Below, piece by piece: positions 1 through 5,712 of a DNA stretch of 5,931 nt. The DNA is taken from contig CALJMO010000010.1 of NCBI GenBank assembly GCA_937982065.1, positions 1 through 5,931 on the forward strand, written 5' to 3'. Numbering within the stretch: position 1 is the stretch's first letter; every line of letters starts with the position of its first letter. Under the pieces are notes generated by a model that made no database searches, had not been told where the DNA came from, and saw only the letters and a list, made by a program, of their open reading frames with translations. This stretch comes from an uncultured Collinsella sp. (lineage in GTDB: Bacteria; Actinomycetota; Coriobacteriia; Coriobacteriales; Coriobacteriaceae). Position numbers and translations under genes: made by a program.

Positions 1-46
1 CATGGTCGTGGGCATCATCGGCGCGTTCTTCGGCGTGCTGGCGTAA
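1..46 (+). CDS. 3' end of a mannose-family PTS EIID gene (partial)
   Basis: Only the last 14 codons and the TAA stop (44-46) are inside the window. They encode MVVGIIGAFFGVLA, a hydrophobic C-terminus identical to that of the complete EIID gene ending at 2838. The nucleotides are identical too, and the identity runs past the stop to base 55. The gene is therefore most likely a second EIID copy, a membrane subunit of a mannose/fructose/sorbose-type sugar permease, lying upstream and followed by its own terminator. The rest of the gene cannot be seen, so it could be a full paralogue or a fragment left by recombination. Confidence 0.75.
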   Translation, partial: MVVGIIGAFFGVLA

Positions 47-55
47 GGGCCCGGC
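1..55 (+). repeat. 55-bp direct repeat, copy 1 (second copy at 2793-2847)
   Basis: Bases 1-55 match 2793-2847 without a mismatch. They cover the last EIID codons, the stop and nine bases beyond it (GGGCCCGGC). Base 56 differs from 2848 and the sequences diverge from there. The left end of the repeat is outside the window, so its full length is unknown. Confidence 0.95.
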
Positions 56-75
56 CTATTATCTGCCCCCAAGGG

Positions 76-106
76 AAACGGCGACCCATTGCGGTCGCCG
101 TTTTTT
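76..106 (+). terminator. Rho-independent terminator after the upstream EIID gene
   Basis: An 8-bp perfect stem, CGGCGACC (79-86) with GGTCGCCG (93-100), has a 6-nt loop and is followed by six T (101-106). Three A at 76-78 can also pair with the first T residues, so it may work in both directions. It starts 30 bases past the EIID stop and isolates the upstream PTS unit from the transporter gene at 135. Confidence 0.92.
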
Positions 107-134
107 ATTACCGAAAGCTAGCTGGAGGTGCTTC

Positions 135-1025
135 GTGATTCGATCTGACAATCCACCCGATAATGGCGTGAGCGGGGCGATGTATCTATTTGGCACGGCG
201 CTCTTATGGAGTTTTATCGGCATCCTCGTTCGCGCCAATTCGCAGTCAGCTCTTTTGATCGGTGCCGTTACGGCAATATTTATGGCGCTCTTTATCCTGC
301 TCGTCGGTAGGCCCGTCTTCCGCGTCAGCCGTCTTATTGTCCTTGTGGCCGTCTGCAACTTCGTGACGGGCACCACGTTTAACTTTGCCAACCAGCTCAC
401 GACGGTCGGCAACGCGATCGTCCTGCAGTACACCTCGATGATTTTCGTTATCGTGTATCAGTCGCTCGCAACTCGCACGTTGCCCTCGCCTGCGAAGATT
501 GCCTCCGTGTTGGTTGCTTTTACGGGTATGGGACTTTTCTTTTTAGGCGATTTGAGCGCCGAGGGCATGCTCGGCAACCTGCTTGCCGTCATTTCGGGAG
601 CCACCTTTGGGCTGTGTTTCTTTTTGAACTCTCGCCCCGATGCGTCGCCCATGGTGTCCTCGCTCATCTCCTGCGGTATCTCGATGCTGCCGATCGTCTA
701 TTTTGCTGGCGCCCTAGACTCCGTGAGACCATTTGAGTGGGGGCTCATGCTGGTGCATGGCCTTTTTTGCAGTGGCCTTGCGAGCGTGCTGTATGCCAAG
801 GGGATCGCGCGAACCAACGCGTTTGCGGCCAACTTGGTTTGCATGAGCGAGGTCGTGCTCGCTCCCTGCTGGTCGGCACTCTTCTTTGGCGAGGTTTTTC
901 GCTGGAACGAGTTTTTGGGCGCGGCGATTATCGTTTTGGTGATTGTGGCCAACTTGGCATCCGATGCCTTTGGCGATGGCTTTCTGGTGGCGCTTGTCCG
1001 CCATCGAAACAAAGAGCGCGCCTGA
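135..1025 (+). CDS. EamA/DMT-superfamily transporter
   Basis: This 296-residue integral membrane protein fits the ten-helix drug/metabolite transporter fold, with two tandem EamA repeats (roughly residues 15-135 and 145-275). The first helix carries LFGTALLWSFIGILVR. The second repeat ends with the typical E-V-x-L-A-P ... F-F-G-E ... G-A-x-I-I segment near residues 235-270. Family members export or import small metabolites such as amino acids or nucleosides; the substrate cannot be told from sequence. The GTG start is chosen because GGAGG (124-128) sits six bases before it, whereas the in-frame ATG at 180 has no comparable site. The gene follows a terminator by only 28 bases, so its promoter must overlap that terminator or it depends on read-through. 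Its codons are more mixed (many T-ending) than those of the EIID gene downstream. No clear terminator follows it. Confidence 0.88.
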   Translation: MIRSDNPPDNGVSGAMYLFGTALLWSFIGILVRANSQSALLIGAVTAIFMALFILLVGRPVFRVSRLIVLVAVCNFVTGTTFNFANQLTTVGNAIVLQYTSMIFVIVYQSLATRTLPSPAKIASVLVAFTGMGLFFLGDLSAEGMLGNLLAVISGATFGLCFFLNSRPDASPMVSSLISCGISMLPIVYFAGALDSVRPFEWGLMLVHGLFCSGLASVLYAKGIARTNAFAANLVCMSEVVLAPCWSALFFGEVFRWNEFLGAAIIVLVIVANLASDAFGDGFLVALVRHRNKERA

Positions 1026-1069
1026 TGAGATACGTCTGCCGTTTACGGTAAAAAACACCCCGCTGAGCG

Positions 1070-1116
1070 AGTGGTATTAAATAGTAAGAACCTGCATATC
1101 TATAATTGGTATCAAA
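1070..1116 (+). promoter_or_regulatory. Promoter of the EIIC-EIID unit with paired TGGTATYRAA operator motifs
   Basis: A perfect TATAAT (1101-1106) lies in the 15-mer TCTATAATTGGTATC (1099-1113), which recurs exactly at 5812-5826. TGGTATTAAA (1072-1081) covers the -35 region and TGGTATCAAA (1107-1116) sits just downstream of the -10. The two motifs start 35 bases apart. No good -35 hexamer is visible, so the promoter may need an activator, or the motifs may be repressor sites overlapping polymerase contacts. The TGGTAT half-site is compatible with a GntR/HutC-type regulator, but that is a guess. Confidence 0.7.
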
Positions 1117-1117
1117 T

Positions 1118-1250
1118 CATTTGTGCCTGGCATGGGTGTTAGCAGCACACCAGGTACGCTTCGAGCCGTGGAATCGAACTCCCGGAATTGATATCAACAA
1201 CGCGCGCGACGGGAGTGACGACGGTTCGAGATTCCTTATTGGGAGGAATT
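1118..1250 (+). promoter_or_regulatory. Structured 5' leader of EIIC, possible translational switch
   Basis: About 130 bases separate the promoter from the EIIC start and contain several pairing segments. GGAATC (1170-1175) can pair with GATTCC (1230-1235), GAAC (1176-1179) with GTTC (1224-1227), and TCCCG (1180-1184) with CGGGA (1210-1214), enclosing a 10-bp palindrome, TTGATATCAA (1188-1197). ATTCC (1231-1235) could instead pair with GGAAT (1245-1249), which overlaps the Shine-Dalgarno site. An upstream bulged hairpin uses CCTGG near 1132 and CCAGG near 1150. It matches no riboswitch class I can name. Confidence 0.4.
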
Positions 1251-2024
1251 ATGCTTGTCCAAGCAATCCTCGTCGGCTTAGTCGGAGCGTTTGGATGTCT
1301 CGACTACCAGCTCGGCACCCTCTACGCGTTCCGCCCCATCGTCCTGTGCCCGCTCGTGGGCCTGGTGCTGGGGGACCTGCAGACCGGCCTTGCCGTTGGC
1401 GCCAGCCTGGAGTTGCTGTTCATGGGCTCGATCTCCATCGGCGCCTACGTACCGCCTAACGAAACCGTCGGCGGCGTGCTCGCCTGCGCGTTTGCCATTC
1501 AGCTCGGTCAGGGTACCGAGACGGCCATCGCGCTCGCCATGCCTATCGCCGTCCTTTCGCTGACGATCGGCAACATTACGGATGCTGGATTCTCGATCAT
1601 TGTTGACATTGCTGACAAGTGCGCTGCCAAGGGCAACCTCAAGGGTATCTACGCGGCACATTGGAGCATGGGCCTCTTTGGCTGCCTTGAGTACTTCCTG
1701 CTGTGCGGCGGCGCATTCTACCTGGGCTCCGATGCCATCCAGGGCCTGCTCGACTTCATCCCGACCTTTGTGATCGACGGTTGCGGCGTTGCCGCCAACA
1801 TCCTGCCTGCCATGGGCTTCGCCATGCTCGGCCGCCTGGTGCTCACCAAGCAGCTCGTGCCCTTCTACTTCCTGGGCTTCCTGCTGTGCTCCTACGCCAA
1901 CGTGCCCGTCCTGGGCGTCGCCCTGATCGCCATCATCATCGGCATCGACAAGTTCGACCTGCTCGGCCTGGGCGGAGCCCAGCCCCAGCTCTCCGCGGAA
2001 GGGGATGAGGACGATGACTTCTAG
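1251..2024 (+). CDS. Mannose-family PTS system EIIC subunit
   Basis: EIIC of mannose/fructose/sorbose-type PTS permeases is a polytopic membrane protein that forms the sugar translocation path together with EIID. The 257-residue product has the usual length and hallmarks: an N-terminus MLVQAILVGLVGAFGCLDYQ, then RPIVLCPLVGLVLGDLQTGL, then GASLELLFMGSISIGAYVPP, each typical of the EII-Sor domain. It ends in an acidic tail (EGDEDDDF). The ATG at 1251 is chosen because GGGAGG (1241-1246) precedes it by four bases; an in-frame ATG at 1188 lacks a ribosome site and would put leader RNA into the coding frame. The stop overlaps the EIID start by 11 bases, indicating translational coupling. Codon use becomes more strictly G/C-ending toward the 3' half. 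No EIIA or EIIB gene is adjacent in the window, and the sugar is unknown. Confidence 0.92.
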   Translation: MLVQAILVGLVGAFGCLDYQLGTLYAFRPIVLCPLVGLVLGDLQTGLAVGASLELLFMGSISIGAYVPPNETVGGVLACAFAIQLGQGTETAIALAMPIAVLSLTIGNITDAGFSIIVDIADKCAAKGNLKGIYAAHWSMGLFGCLEYFLLCGGAFYLGSDAIQGLLDFIPTFVIDGCGVAANILPAMGFAMLGRLVLTKQLVPFYFLGFLLCSYANVPVLGVALIAIIIGIDKFDLLGLGGAQPQLSAEGDEDDDF

Positions 2025-2838
2025 TCCCGAGAACAAGATCACGCGCTCCGACCTCGTCAAGAGCGCCGTCAACGTCGGCGCCCTGGGCATGGAGTTCTCC
2101 TGGACCTACTACAAGCAGATGAACATCGCCTTCTGCCTGATGGTCGCCAACATGCTCAAGAAGATCTACGCCGGCCGCCCCGACGACTACGCCGAGGCCC
2201 TGCACCGCCACTGCGCGTTCTTCAACATCACCGTCCAGTTCGCCCCGTTCGTCGGCGGCATCGCGATGGCCATGGAGGAGAAGGTCGCCCGCGGCGAGAT
2301 CGAGCCCGAGAGCGTCAACGACGTCAAGGCCGCCCTCATGGGCCCGCTGTCGGGCATCGGCGACTCCATCTTCCTGTCGACGCTGCGCGTGGTCGCCGCC
2401 GCGGTGGGCATCAGCCTGTGCCAGGCCGGCAACCCCTTCGGCCCCATCGCCTTCCTGCTCATCTACAACGTCCCCGGCTTCGCGCTGCGCGTCTGGGGCG
2501 CCGTCAAGGGCTACGAGCTGGGCGTGGGCTTCCTGGACGAGGCCCAGAGGACCGGCCTCATGCAGAAGATCATGACCTGCGTGGGCATCGTGGGCGTCAT
2601 GGTCGTGGGCGCCATGTGCAAGGACATGTTCTGGGCCAGCATCCCGGTGGCCATCGGCTCGGGCGAGGACGCCCAGACCCTCCAGGACATCCTGGACGGC
2701 ATCATGCCCGGCATGCTCGGCATGATCGCCTTCTGGCTGTACTACTGGCTGCTGTCCAAGAAGATCAACCCCATGGTGCTGATCGTGGCCACCATGGTCG
2801 TGGGCATCATCGGCGCGTTCTTCGGCGTGCTGGCGTAA
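2014..2838 (+). CDS. Mannose-family PTS system EIID subunit
   Basis: EIID is the second membrane subunit of mannose-type permeases and is required with EIIC for transport and EIIB-dependent phosphorylation of the sugar. The 274-residue product has the family signatures in order: FSWTYYKQMNIAFCLMVANM near the N-terminus, LHRHCAFFNITVQFAPFVGG, then VKAALMGPLSGIGDSIFLST, then the helical C-terminal half (EIID-AGA domain). The start could be ATG 2014, preceded by GAGG (2007-2010) and by AAGGGG (1999-2004), or ATG 2005 (three residues longer). I prefer 2014. Third codon positions are almost all C or G, more extreme than in the EamA or MFS genes. The last codons and nine bases past the stop are duplicated at the window start. 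A strong terminator closes the unit. Confidence 0.92.
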   Translation: MTSSPENKITRSDLVKSAVNVGALGMEFSWTYYKQMNIAFCLMVANMLKKIYAGRPDDYAEALHRHCAFFNITVQFAPFVGGIAMAMEEKVARGEIEPESVNDVKAALMGPLSGIGDSIFLSTLRVVAAAVGISLCQAGNPFGPIAFLLIYNVPGFALRVWGAVKGYELGVGFLDEAQRTGLMQKIMTCVGIVGVMVVGAMCKDMFWASIPVAIGSGEDAQTLQDILDGIMPGMLGMIAFWLYYWLLSKKINPMVLIVATMVVGIIGAFFGVLA

Positions 2839-2847
2839 GGGCCCGGC
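2793..2847 (+). repeat. 55-bp direct repeat, copy 2 (end of EIID gene)
   Basis: This is the second copy of the sequence at 1-55. It spans the C-terminal EIID codons, the TAA stop at 2836-2838 and the short GC-rich tail after it. Each copy then runs into a different, unrelated terminator. Confidence 0.95.
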
Positions 2848-2872
2848 TGCATAGATTTTCGTTGCAACCTGG

Positions 2873-2912
2873 AAAGGGGATGGAGCAGGCCTATGCCCTC
2901 CATCCCCTTTTT
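2873..2912 (+). terminator. Strong rho-independent terminator after EIID
   Basis: A perfect 13-bp stem, AAAGGGGATGGAG (2873-2885) with CTCCATCCCCTTT (2898-2910), is capped by a 12-nt loop that can fold further (GGC-CTAT-GCC) and is followed by a T tract (2908-2912). The A-rich left arm makes it potentially bidirectional. The insertion sequence begins only one or two bases after it. Confidence 0.95.
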
Positions 2913-2913
2913 A

Positions 2914-2928
2914 ATATGAGCAGGACAT
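2914..2928 (+). repeat. IS inverted repeat at the transposase 3' end
   Basis: ATATGAGCAGGACAT is the exact reverse complement of 4455-4469. Pairing breaks immediately outside (2913 against 4470) and inside (2929 against 4454). On the minus strand a consensus -35 hexamer TTGACA (2934-2929) abuts its inner edge. Confidence 0.9.
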
Positions 2929-3234
2929 TGTCAAGAGGCAAAATCGGGCCTGGCCCCAACGATATGGGGTCAGGCCCTCTCCCTATATCAGCCCGTCCGC
3001 GGCGACCTCGGCGTGTCTTACCGACGCTCGTCTTTGCAGTTTAATATCCGCCCGCGGCGATCTCTCGCTGGGCAATCCGTTGCTACGGCTGAGGCTTCTA
3101 CGTCGAACCGACAGTCTGTGCACGCGTGTGGCGCCCTGGGCGCTCGCAGAAAAGGGACCTGAGGTTCGCCTCAACGGCTTCGGATCAAACCGCTTCCGGG
3201 GTGATCGGCTTATGTGCGGGGGACCGCCCCCCCC
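2929..3234 (-). ncRNA. Candidate bridge-RNA region of the IS110/IS1111 element
   Basis: This 306-base tract between the transposase stop and the inverted repeat has no convincing gene. It holds many short hairpins: cgg-uuu/aag-ccg type at 3175-3192, TGAGG-TTCG-CCTCA (3160-3173), GCGCC-CTG-GGCGC (3131-3143), GTCG-AAC-CGAC (3102-3112) and a long stem at 2946-2977. IS110-family recombinases are known to use an element-encoded RNA with loops that pair to donor and target DNA; in IS1111-type elements it lies 3' of the recombinase gene, as here. Two 8-nt segments match the element's own ends (3040-3047 and 2959-2966). RNA boundaries are not determined; the span is the whole candidate tract. Confidence 0.5.
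2946..2977 (-). repeat. Terminal hairpin inside the IS, near its 3' end
   Basis: GGGCCTGGCCCCA (2946-2958) and TGGGGTCAGGCCC (2965-2977) are inverted with one mismatch and a 6-base loop. On the minus strand the loop region reads CATATCGT (2966-2959) and the hairpin is followed by GATTTTG, so it may be a weak terminator for the transposase transcript, a bridge-RNA stem-loop, or both. Confidence 0.65.
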
Positions 3235-4347
3235 CTACGCCTCCTCGGCCATGAGGCCGACCGCCCATACCCAGCAGGCGAGCTCGCGCGCCGTGGCCAC
3301 GTTCGCCTTGTTGCCGTGGACCCCGCGCGCGAGCAGCGCCTCCCGCCTCTCGACCAGCCTCCGCACGCCCTTGGCGGCATGCCTCCGGGCGCCCCGGTCC
3401 GGGGCCTGGCCCTTGGCGAGGTCCTTCGGCCGCCCCGAGCACGTCAGGTAGTGCCACGCGGCCTCGACCAGCGTCTTCCTCAGGTGCTTGTTGCCAGCCT
3501 TGGTGATCGCGCCCCTGCGGTCGCTCTCCCCGCTGGAGTGCTCGGAGGGCGTCAGGCCGACCCACGCCGCGAACGAGCGGGCGTTCCTGAACCTCGAGAA
3601 CTCGCCGGCCTCGAACACGAGGTCGGCGGCGGACGCGGTGTCTACGCCCTTGAGGCAGCGGAGGGAGTCGACCCTCTTCCTCCACCTGGGCTTGCGGGCC
3701 TCGGCCTCGACGAGCCCCTCGAGCCTCGCCTTCTCCTCCGCCGCCCGCCTGACCGCGTCGACGTAGTAGGCGAGCACGTCGTTGTCGGCCCCCTCCGCGA
3801 ACCTTATCGACTCGATCCAGGACCAGTGCGCCCGGGTCCAGTTGCCCTTCCTGCGGCCGGTGGGCGTCCTCTCGTCGAAGACGAGCCCGTGCCTGAGCAG
3901 GAACTTGGAGAGCCGCTGCTTCGAGCGCGAGAGGTCGTCCCTCGCGTCCTCGAGCGCCCTGGTCAGGTCGCGGGCGGCCTCGCACTCGTCGTCGGGGACC
4001 CACACCTCGACGACGTTGCCGACCGACAGCATGCGGGCGAGGAACTCGGCGTCGTTGCGGTCGTTCTTCCTGCGCCTGTCCGCGCTGGGCTTGATCATCT
4101 TCGAGACGGCGCCGACCACGCAGTCGACCCCCAGGCCGGAAAGCCTCTTCTGCAGGTCGAAGCCCGTGACCCCGGACTCGTACACGCACCTGGCCCTGGG
4201 GTCCACGGAACGGACCCACTCCGCGACGGCGCCGGCGTCGTAGCCGAAGGTCGCGGCACGTACCTCCCCGGTCATGACGTCGAGGGAGACGGCCTTTATC
4301 GAGCGGGCGTGGACGTCGAGGCCGATGAAGGTGGTAGTATCGAGCAT
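3235..4347 (-). CDS. IS110-family transposase (DEDD recombinase)
   Basis: The product, 370 residues, is an IS110-type recombinase with an N-terminal RuvC-like DEDD domain and a C-terminal Transposase_20 domain. From the preferred start, the acidic residues are D11 (in FIGLDVHARSIKAV), E57 (in VYESG), D96 and D99 (in NDRNDAEFLARML). The C-terminal domain (about residues 225-315) includes RCLKGVDTASAADL and AAWVGLTPSEHSSGES, the latter holding the likely catalytic serine (271 or 272), then ITKAGNKHLRK. The ATG at 4347 is chosen since GGAAGGGG (4360-4353) precedes it by five bases; the in-frame ATG at 4362 would bury that site. The gene looks intact, with no internal stop or missing catalytic residue, so the element may be active. 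Its codons are almost exclusively G/C-ending. The TAG stop is followed directly by a run of eight G. Confidence 0.95.
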   Translation of the reverse strand: MLDTTTFIGLDVHARSIKAVSLDVMTGEVRAATFGYDAGAVAEWVRSVDPRARCVYESGVTGFDLQKRLSGLGVDCVVGAVSKMIKPSADRRRKNDRNDAEFLARMLSVGNVVEVWVPDDECEAARDLTRALEDARDDLSRSKQRLSKFLLRHGLVFDERTPTGRRKGNWTRAHWSWIESIRFAEGADNDVLAYYVDAVRRAAEEKARLEGLVEAEARKPRWRKRVDSLRCLKGVDTASAADLVFEAGEFSRFRNARSFAAWVGLTPSEHSSGESDRRGAITKAGNKHLRKTLVEAAWHYLTCSGRPKDLAKGQAPDRGARRHAAKGVRRLVERREALLARGVHGNKANVATARELACWVWAVGLMAEEA

Positions 4348-4386
4348 GGGAGCCCCTTCCATGAATGCGGCGTGGCCGCCACGGTT

Positions 4387-4418
4387 GGATTAGACACTCA
4401 CCATTGTCGGCCTAATCC
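4387..4418 (-). repeat. Inverted repeat in the short 5' non-coding end of the IS
   Basis: GGATTAG (4387-4393) and CTAATCC (4412-4418) form a 7-bp stem around an 18-base loop, 40 bases upstream of the transposase start. It may be a leader hairpin that limits read-in transcription into the transposase or a recombinase contact site; nothing else in the 4363-4454 stretch stands out. Confidence 0.5.
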
Positions 4419-4454
4419 GCGGTCTTTCATGCAGCAGGGGCTCTCAATGTTTTT

Positions 4455-4469
4455 ATGTCCTGCTCATAT
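4455..4469 (+). repeat. IS inverted repeat at the transposase 5' end
   Basis: ATGTCCTGCTCATAT is the exact reverse complement of 2914-2928. It ends 11 bases before the AAGGAG ribosome site of the MFS gene at 4481. Confidence 0.9.
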
Positions 4470-4491
4470 CGTCTGTATAGAAGGAGTTCGT

Positions 4492-5706
4492 ATGTTCGCG
4501 AAGGATCGCGAAGCAATGCGCCTGACGCCGGCAGAGGTCAGGCTGATTCTTATTGAGTCCCTGCAGTGGTGCGCCAACAACGCGGTCTACTTTTTGGGGC
4601 TTATCGGTGCGGCCACGTATGATCTGGCCGGCACGGCCTTTTTGGTTGCCGCCATTACGCTCGTGCGCAATCTTATGACGTCGGCGGGCAATATGGTGTC
4701 GGGTTCGGTCATCGATCGCTTTGGACCGCGCCGGACGTCATTTGTGACGTGCGTGATTACGGCTGTGCTATCGCTTGGCGTGGGGTTGGCGCCGCTGTCT
4801 GTCCCCGGGCTTGTGTTTGCCGCGTGCGTCTTGGGGCTTGCGGGCGGCTTTATCAACACCTGCACGCATGCGTTTCCGGGATACCTGGAGTCGACCACCG
4901 AGGGCCGTACCCGCGTGAACGGTCTCATGGTGTTCTACAGCAATATCGCCTATACCGCTGGCCCGCTGCTCGGCGGTGCCATCGTGAGCTGTTTTGCCAC
5001 GCAATCGGTCTACCTGCTCATGGCGGGCATGATGGGTGTGGCGGCCGTGCTCTCCTTGGGCTGTCGCGAGTGCGTTGTTCCCGCAAAAGGGGAAAAGCCG
5101 AAGGGCGGTATTCTGGGCGGCATGGCCGAGGGTGCGCGACTTACGTTTCGCGACCACGACCTGCGCCTCATCTTTATCTCGGGCTTTTTGGGATTCTTTG
5201 CGTTTGGCGCGTTTGATTCGCTTGAGTCGTTGTTCTACCGTGATGTGCTCAACGTGGATATCGTCTGGCTGGGCTGGCTGTCCTCTGTCGTGGGCCTCAC
5301 TTCCTCGGTGGGCGCGTTCATCCTGACCAAGCTTTCTGCTCGCCATGTCAACCTACGATTGCTGCTCGGCGCGCTCATGGCCGTGGGCATTGGGTCCATG
5401 GTGTACGTGGGCACAGATATGCTGGGGGTCGCGATTGTCGGTCAGGCGATTAACGGTCTGGCCTGGGGGTTCCTGGAGCCGCTGCAGATGATCTTGATTC
5501 AGGAGCGTGCCGACATCAAATACCTGGGGCGCATTACCGGCTTTGTGCGTTTTGGCCTGATGAGCGCCGGCGTGGTGCCGCTGCTGGCGGCTCCGTTTTT
5601 GGCGGAGGCTTTGGGCGTCCAGACGGTACTGTTTGGAGCATCGACCATTATTGCGCTGGTAGGAACGCTGTTCTTTGTCACACAAGGGAGACGCCGGGGG
5701 CGTTAG
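4492..5706 (+). CDS. Major facilitator superfamily (MFS) transporter
   Basis: This 404-residue membrane protein has the length and hydrophobic pattern of a 12-helix MFS transporter. The cytoplasmic loop 2-3 signature is clear at about residues 71-81 (GSVIDRFGPRR, with D75 and R76). A proline-glycine-rich helix follows in the N-terminal half (NIAYTAGPLLGG), and a charged central loop near residues 200-222 separates the two halves. MFS drug and metabolite exporters look like this; the substrate cannot be inferred. The ATG at 4492 is chosen because AAGGAG (4481-4486) precedes it by five bases. The reading frame stays open far upstream through the antisense of the transposase, but that has no coding signal. 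The insertion sequence ends 22 bases before the start, so the native promoter was probably separated from the gene. Codon use is mixed, like the EamA gene. No terminator hairpin is visible after the stop. Confidence 0.88.
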   Translation: MFAKDREAMRLTPAEVRLILIESLQWCANNAVYFLGLIGAATYDLAGTAFLVAAITLVRNLMTSAGNMVSGSVIDRFGPRRTSFVTCVITAVLSLGVGLAPLSVPGLVFAACVLGLAGGFINTCTHAFPGYLESTTEGRTRVNGLMVFYSNIAYTAGPLLGGAIVSCFATQSVYLLMAGMMGVAAVLSLGCRECVVPAKGEKPKGGILGGMAEGARLTFRDHDLRLIFISGFLGFFAFGAFDSLESLFYRDVLNVDIVWLGWLSSVVGLTSSVGAFILTKLSARHVNLRLLLGALMAVGIGSMVYVGTDMLGVAIVGQAINGLAWGFLEPLQMILIQERADIKYLGRITGFVRFGLMSAGVVPLLAAPFLAEALGVQTVLFGASTIIALVGTLFFVTQGRRRGR

Positions 5707-5712
5707 CTATAC

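Larger units (their letters stand above)
2914..4469 (-). mobile_element. IS110-family insertion sequence, IS1111-type
   Basis: The element is recognised from a DEDD transposase (3235-4347, minus strand) and 15-bp perfect inverted repeats at 2914-2928 and 4455-4469. IS110-family elements in the IS1111 subgroup have short sub-terminal inverted repeats with a few element bases outside them, so the true ends may lie up to several bases beyond these limits. The long non-coding tract (306 bases) lies 3' of the transposase and the short one (about 107 bases) lies 5' of it, which is the IS1111 arrangement. The element separates the PTS terminator from the MFS gene's ribosome site. No target duplication is seen, as expected for this family. 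Confidence 0.85.

Noticed and set aside
1039..1060. Terminator after the EamA gene
   Set aside because: CCGTTTACGG is a tiny hairpin followed by A, not T, residues on the plus strand.
1070..1116. Sigma-54 promoter of the LevR-controlled PTS type
   Set aside because: No TGGCAC-N5-TTGCA arrangement; a perfect TATAAT is present instead.
1161..1184. tRNA-like T-arm (minus strand CGGGAGTTCGATTCC)
   Set aside because: No matching acceptor, D or anticodon arms on either side, and the bases are explained by the leader hairpin with 1210-1235.
1188..1250. N-terminally extended EIIC start at 1188
   Set aside because: No ribosome site there and the added residues are not hydrophobic or family-like. 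ATG 1251 has GGGAGG and the family's usual N-terminus.
1278..2090. Long minus-strand open frame opposite EIIC
   Set aside because: Low-complexity composition typical of antisense in GC-rich genes; the plus strand carries clear EIIC motifs and an SD.
2941..3044. Plus-strand continuation of an open frame past EIID into the IS
   Set aside because: It is out of frame with EIID, crosses a terminator and has no start site, SD or domain.
3214..4491. A plus-strand frame open from 3214 through the transposase antisense into the MFS gene
   Set aside because: The upstream part is the exact antisense of a well-supported transposase, is arginine/proline-rich and lacks any domain. The MFS protein has its own SD and start at 4492.
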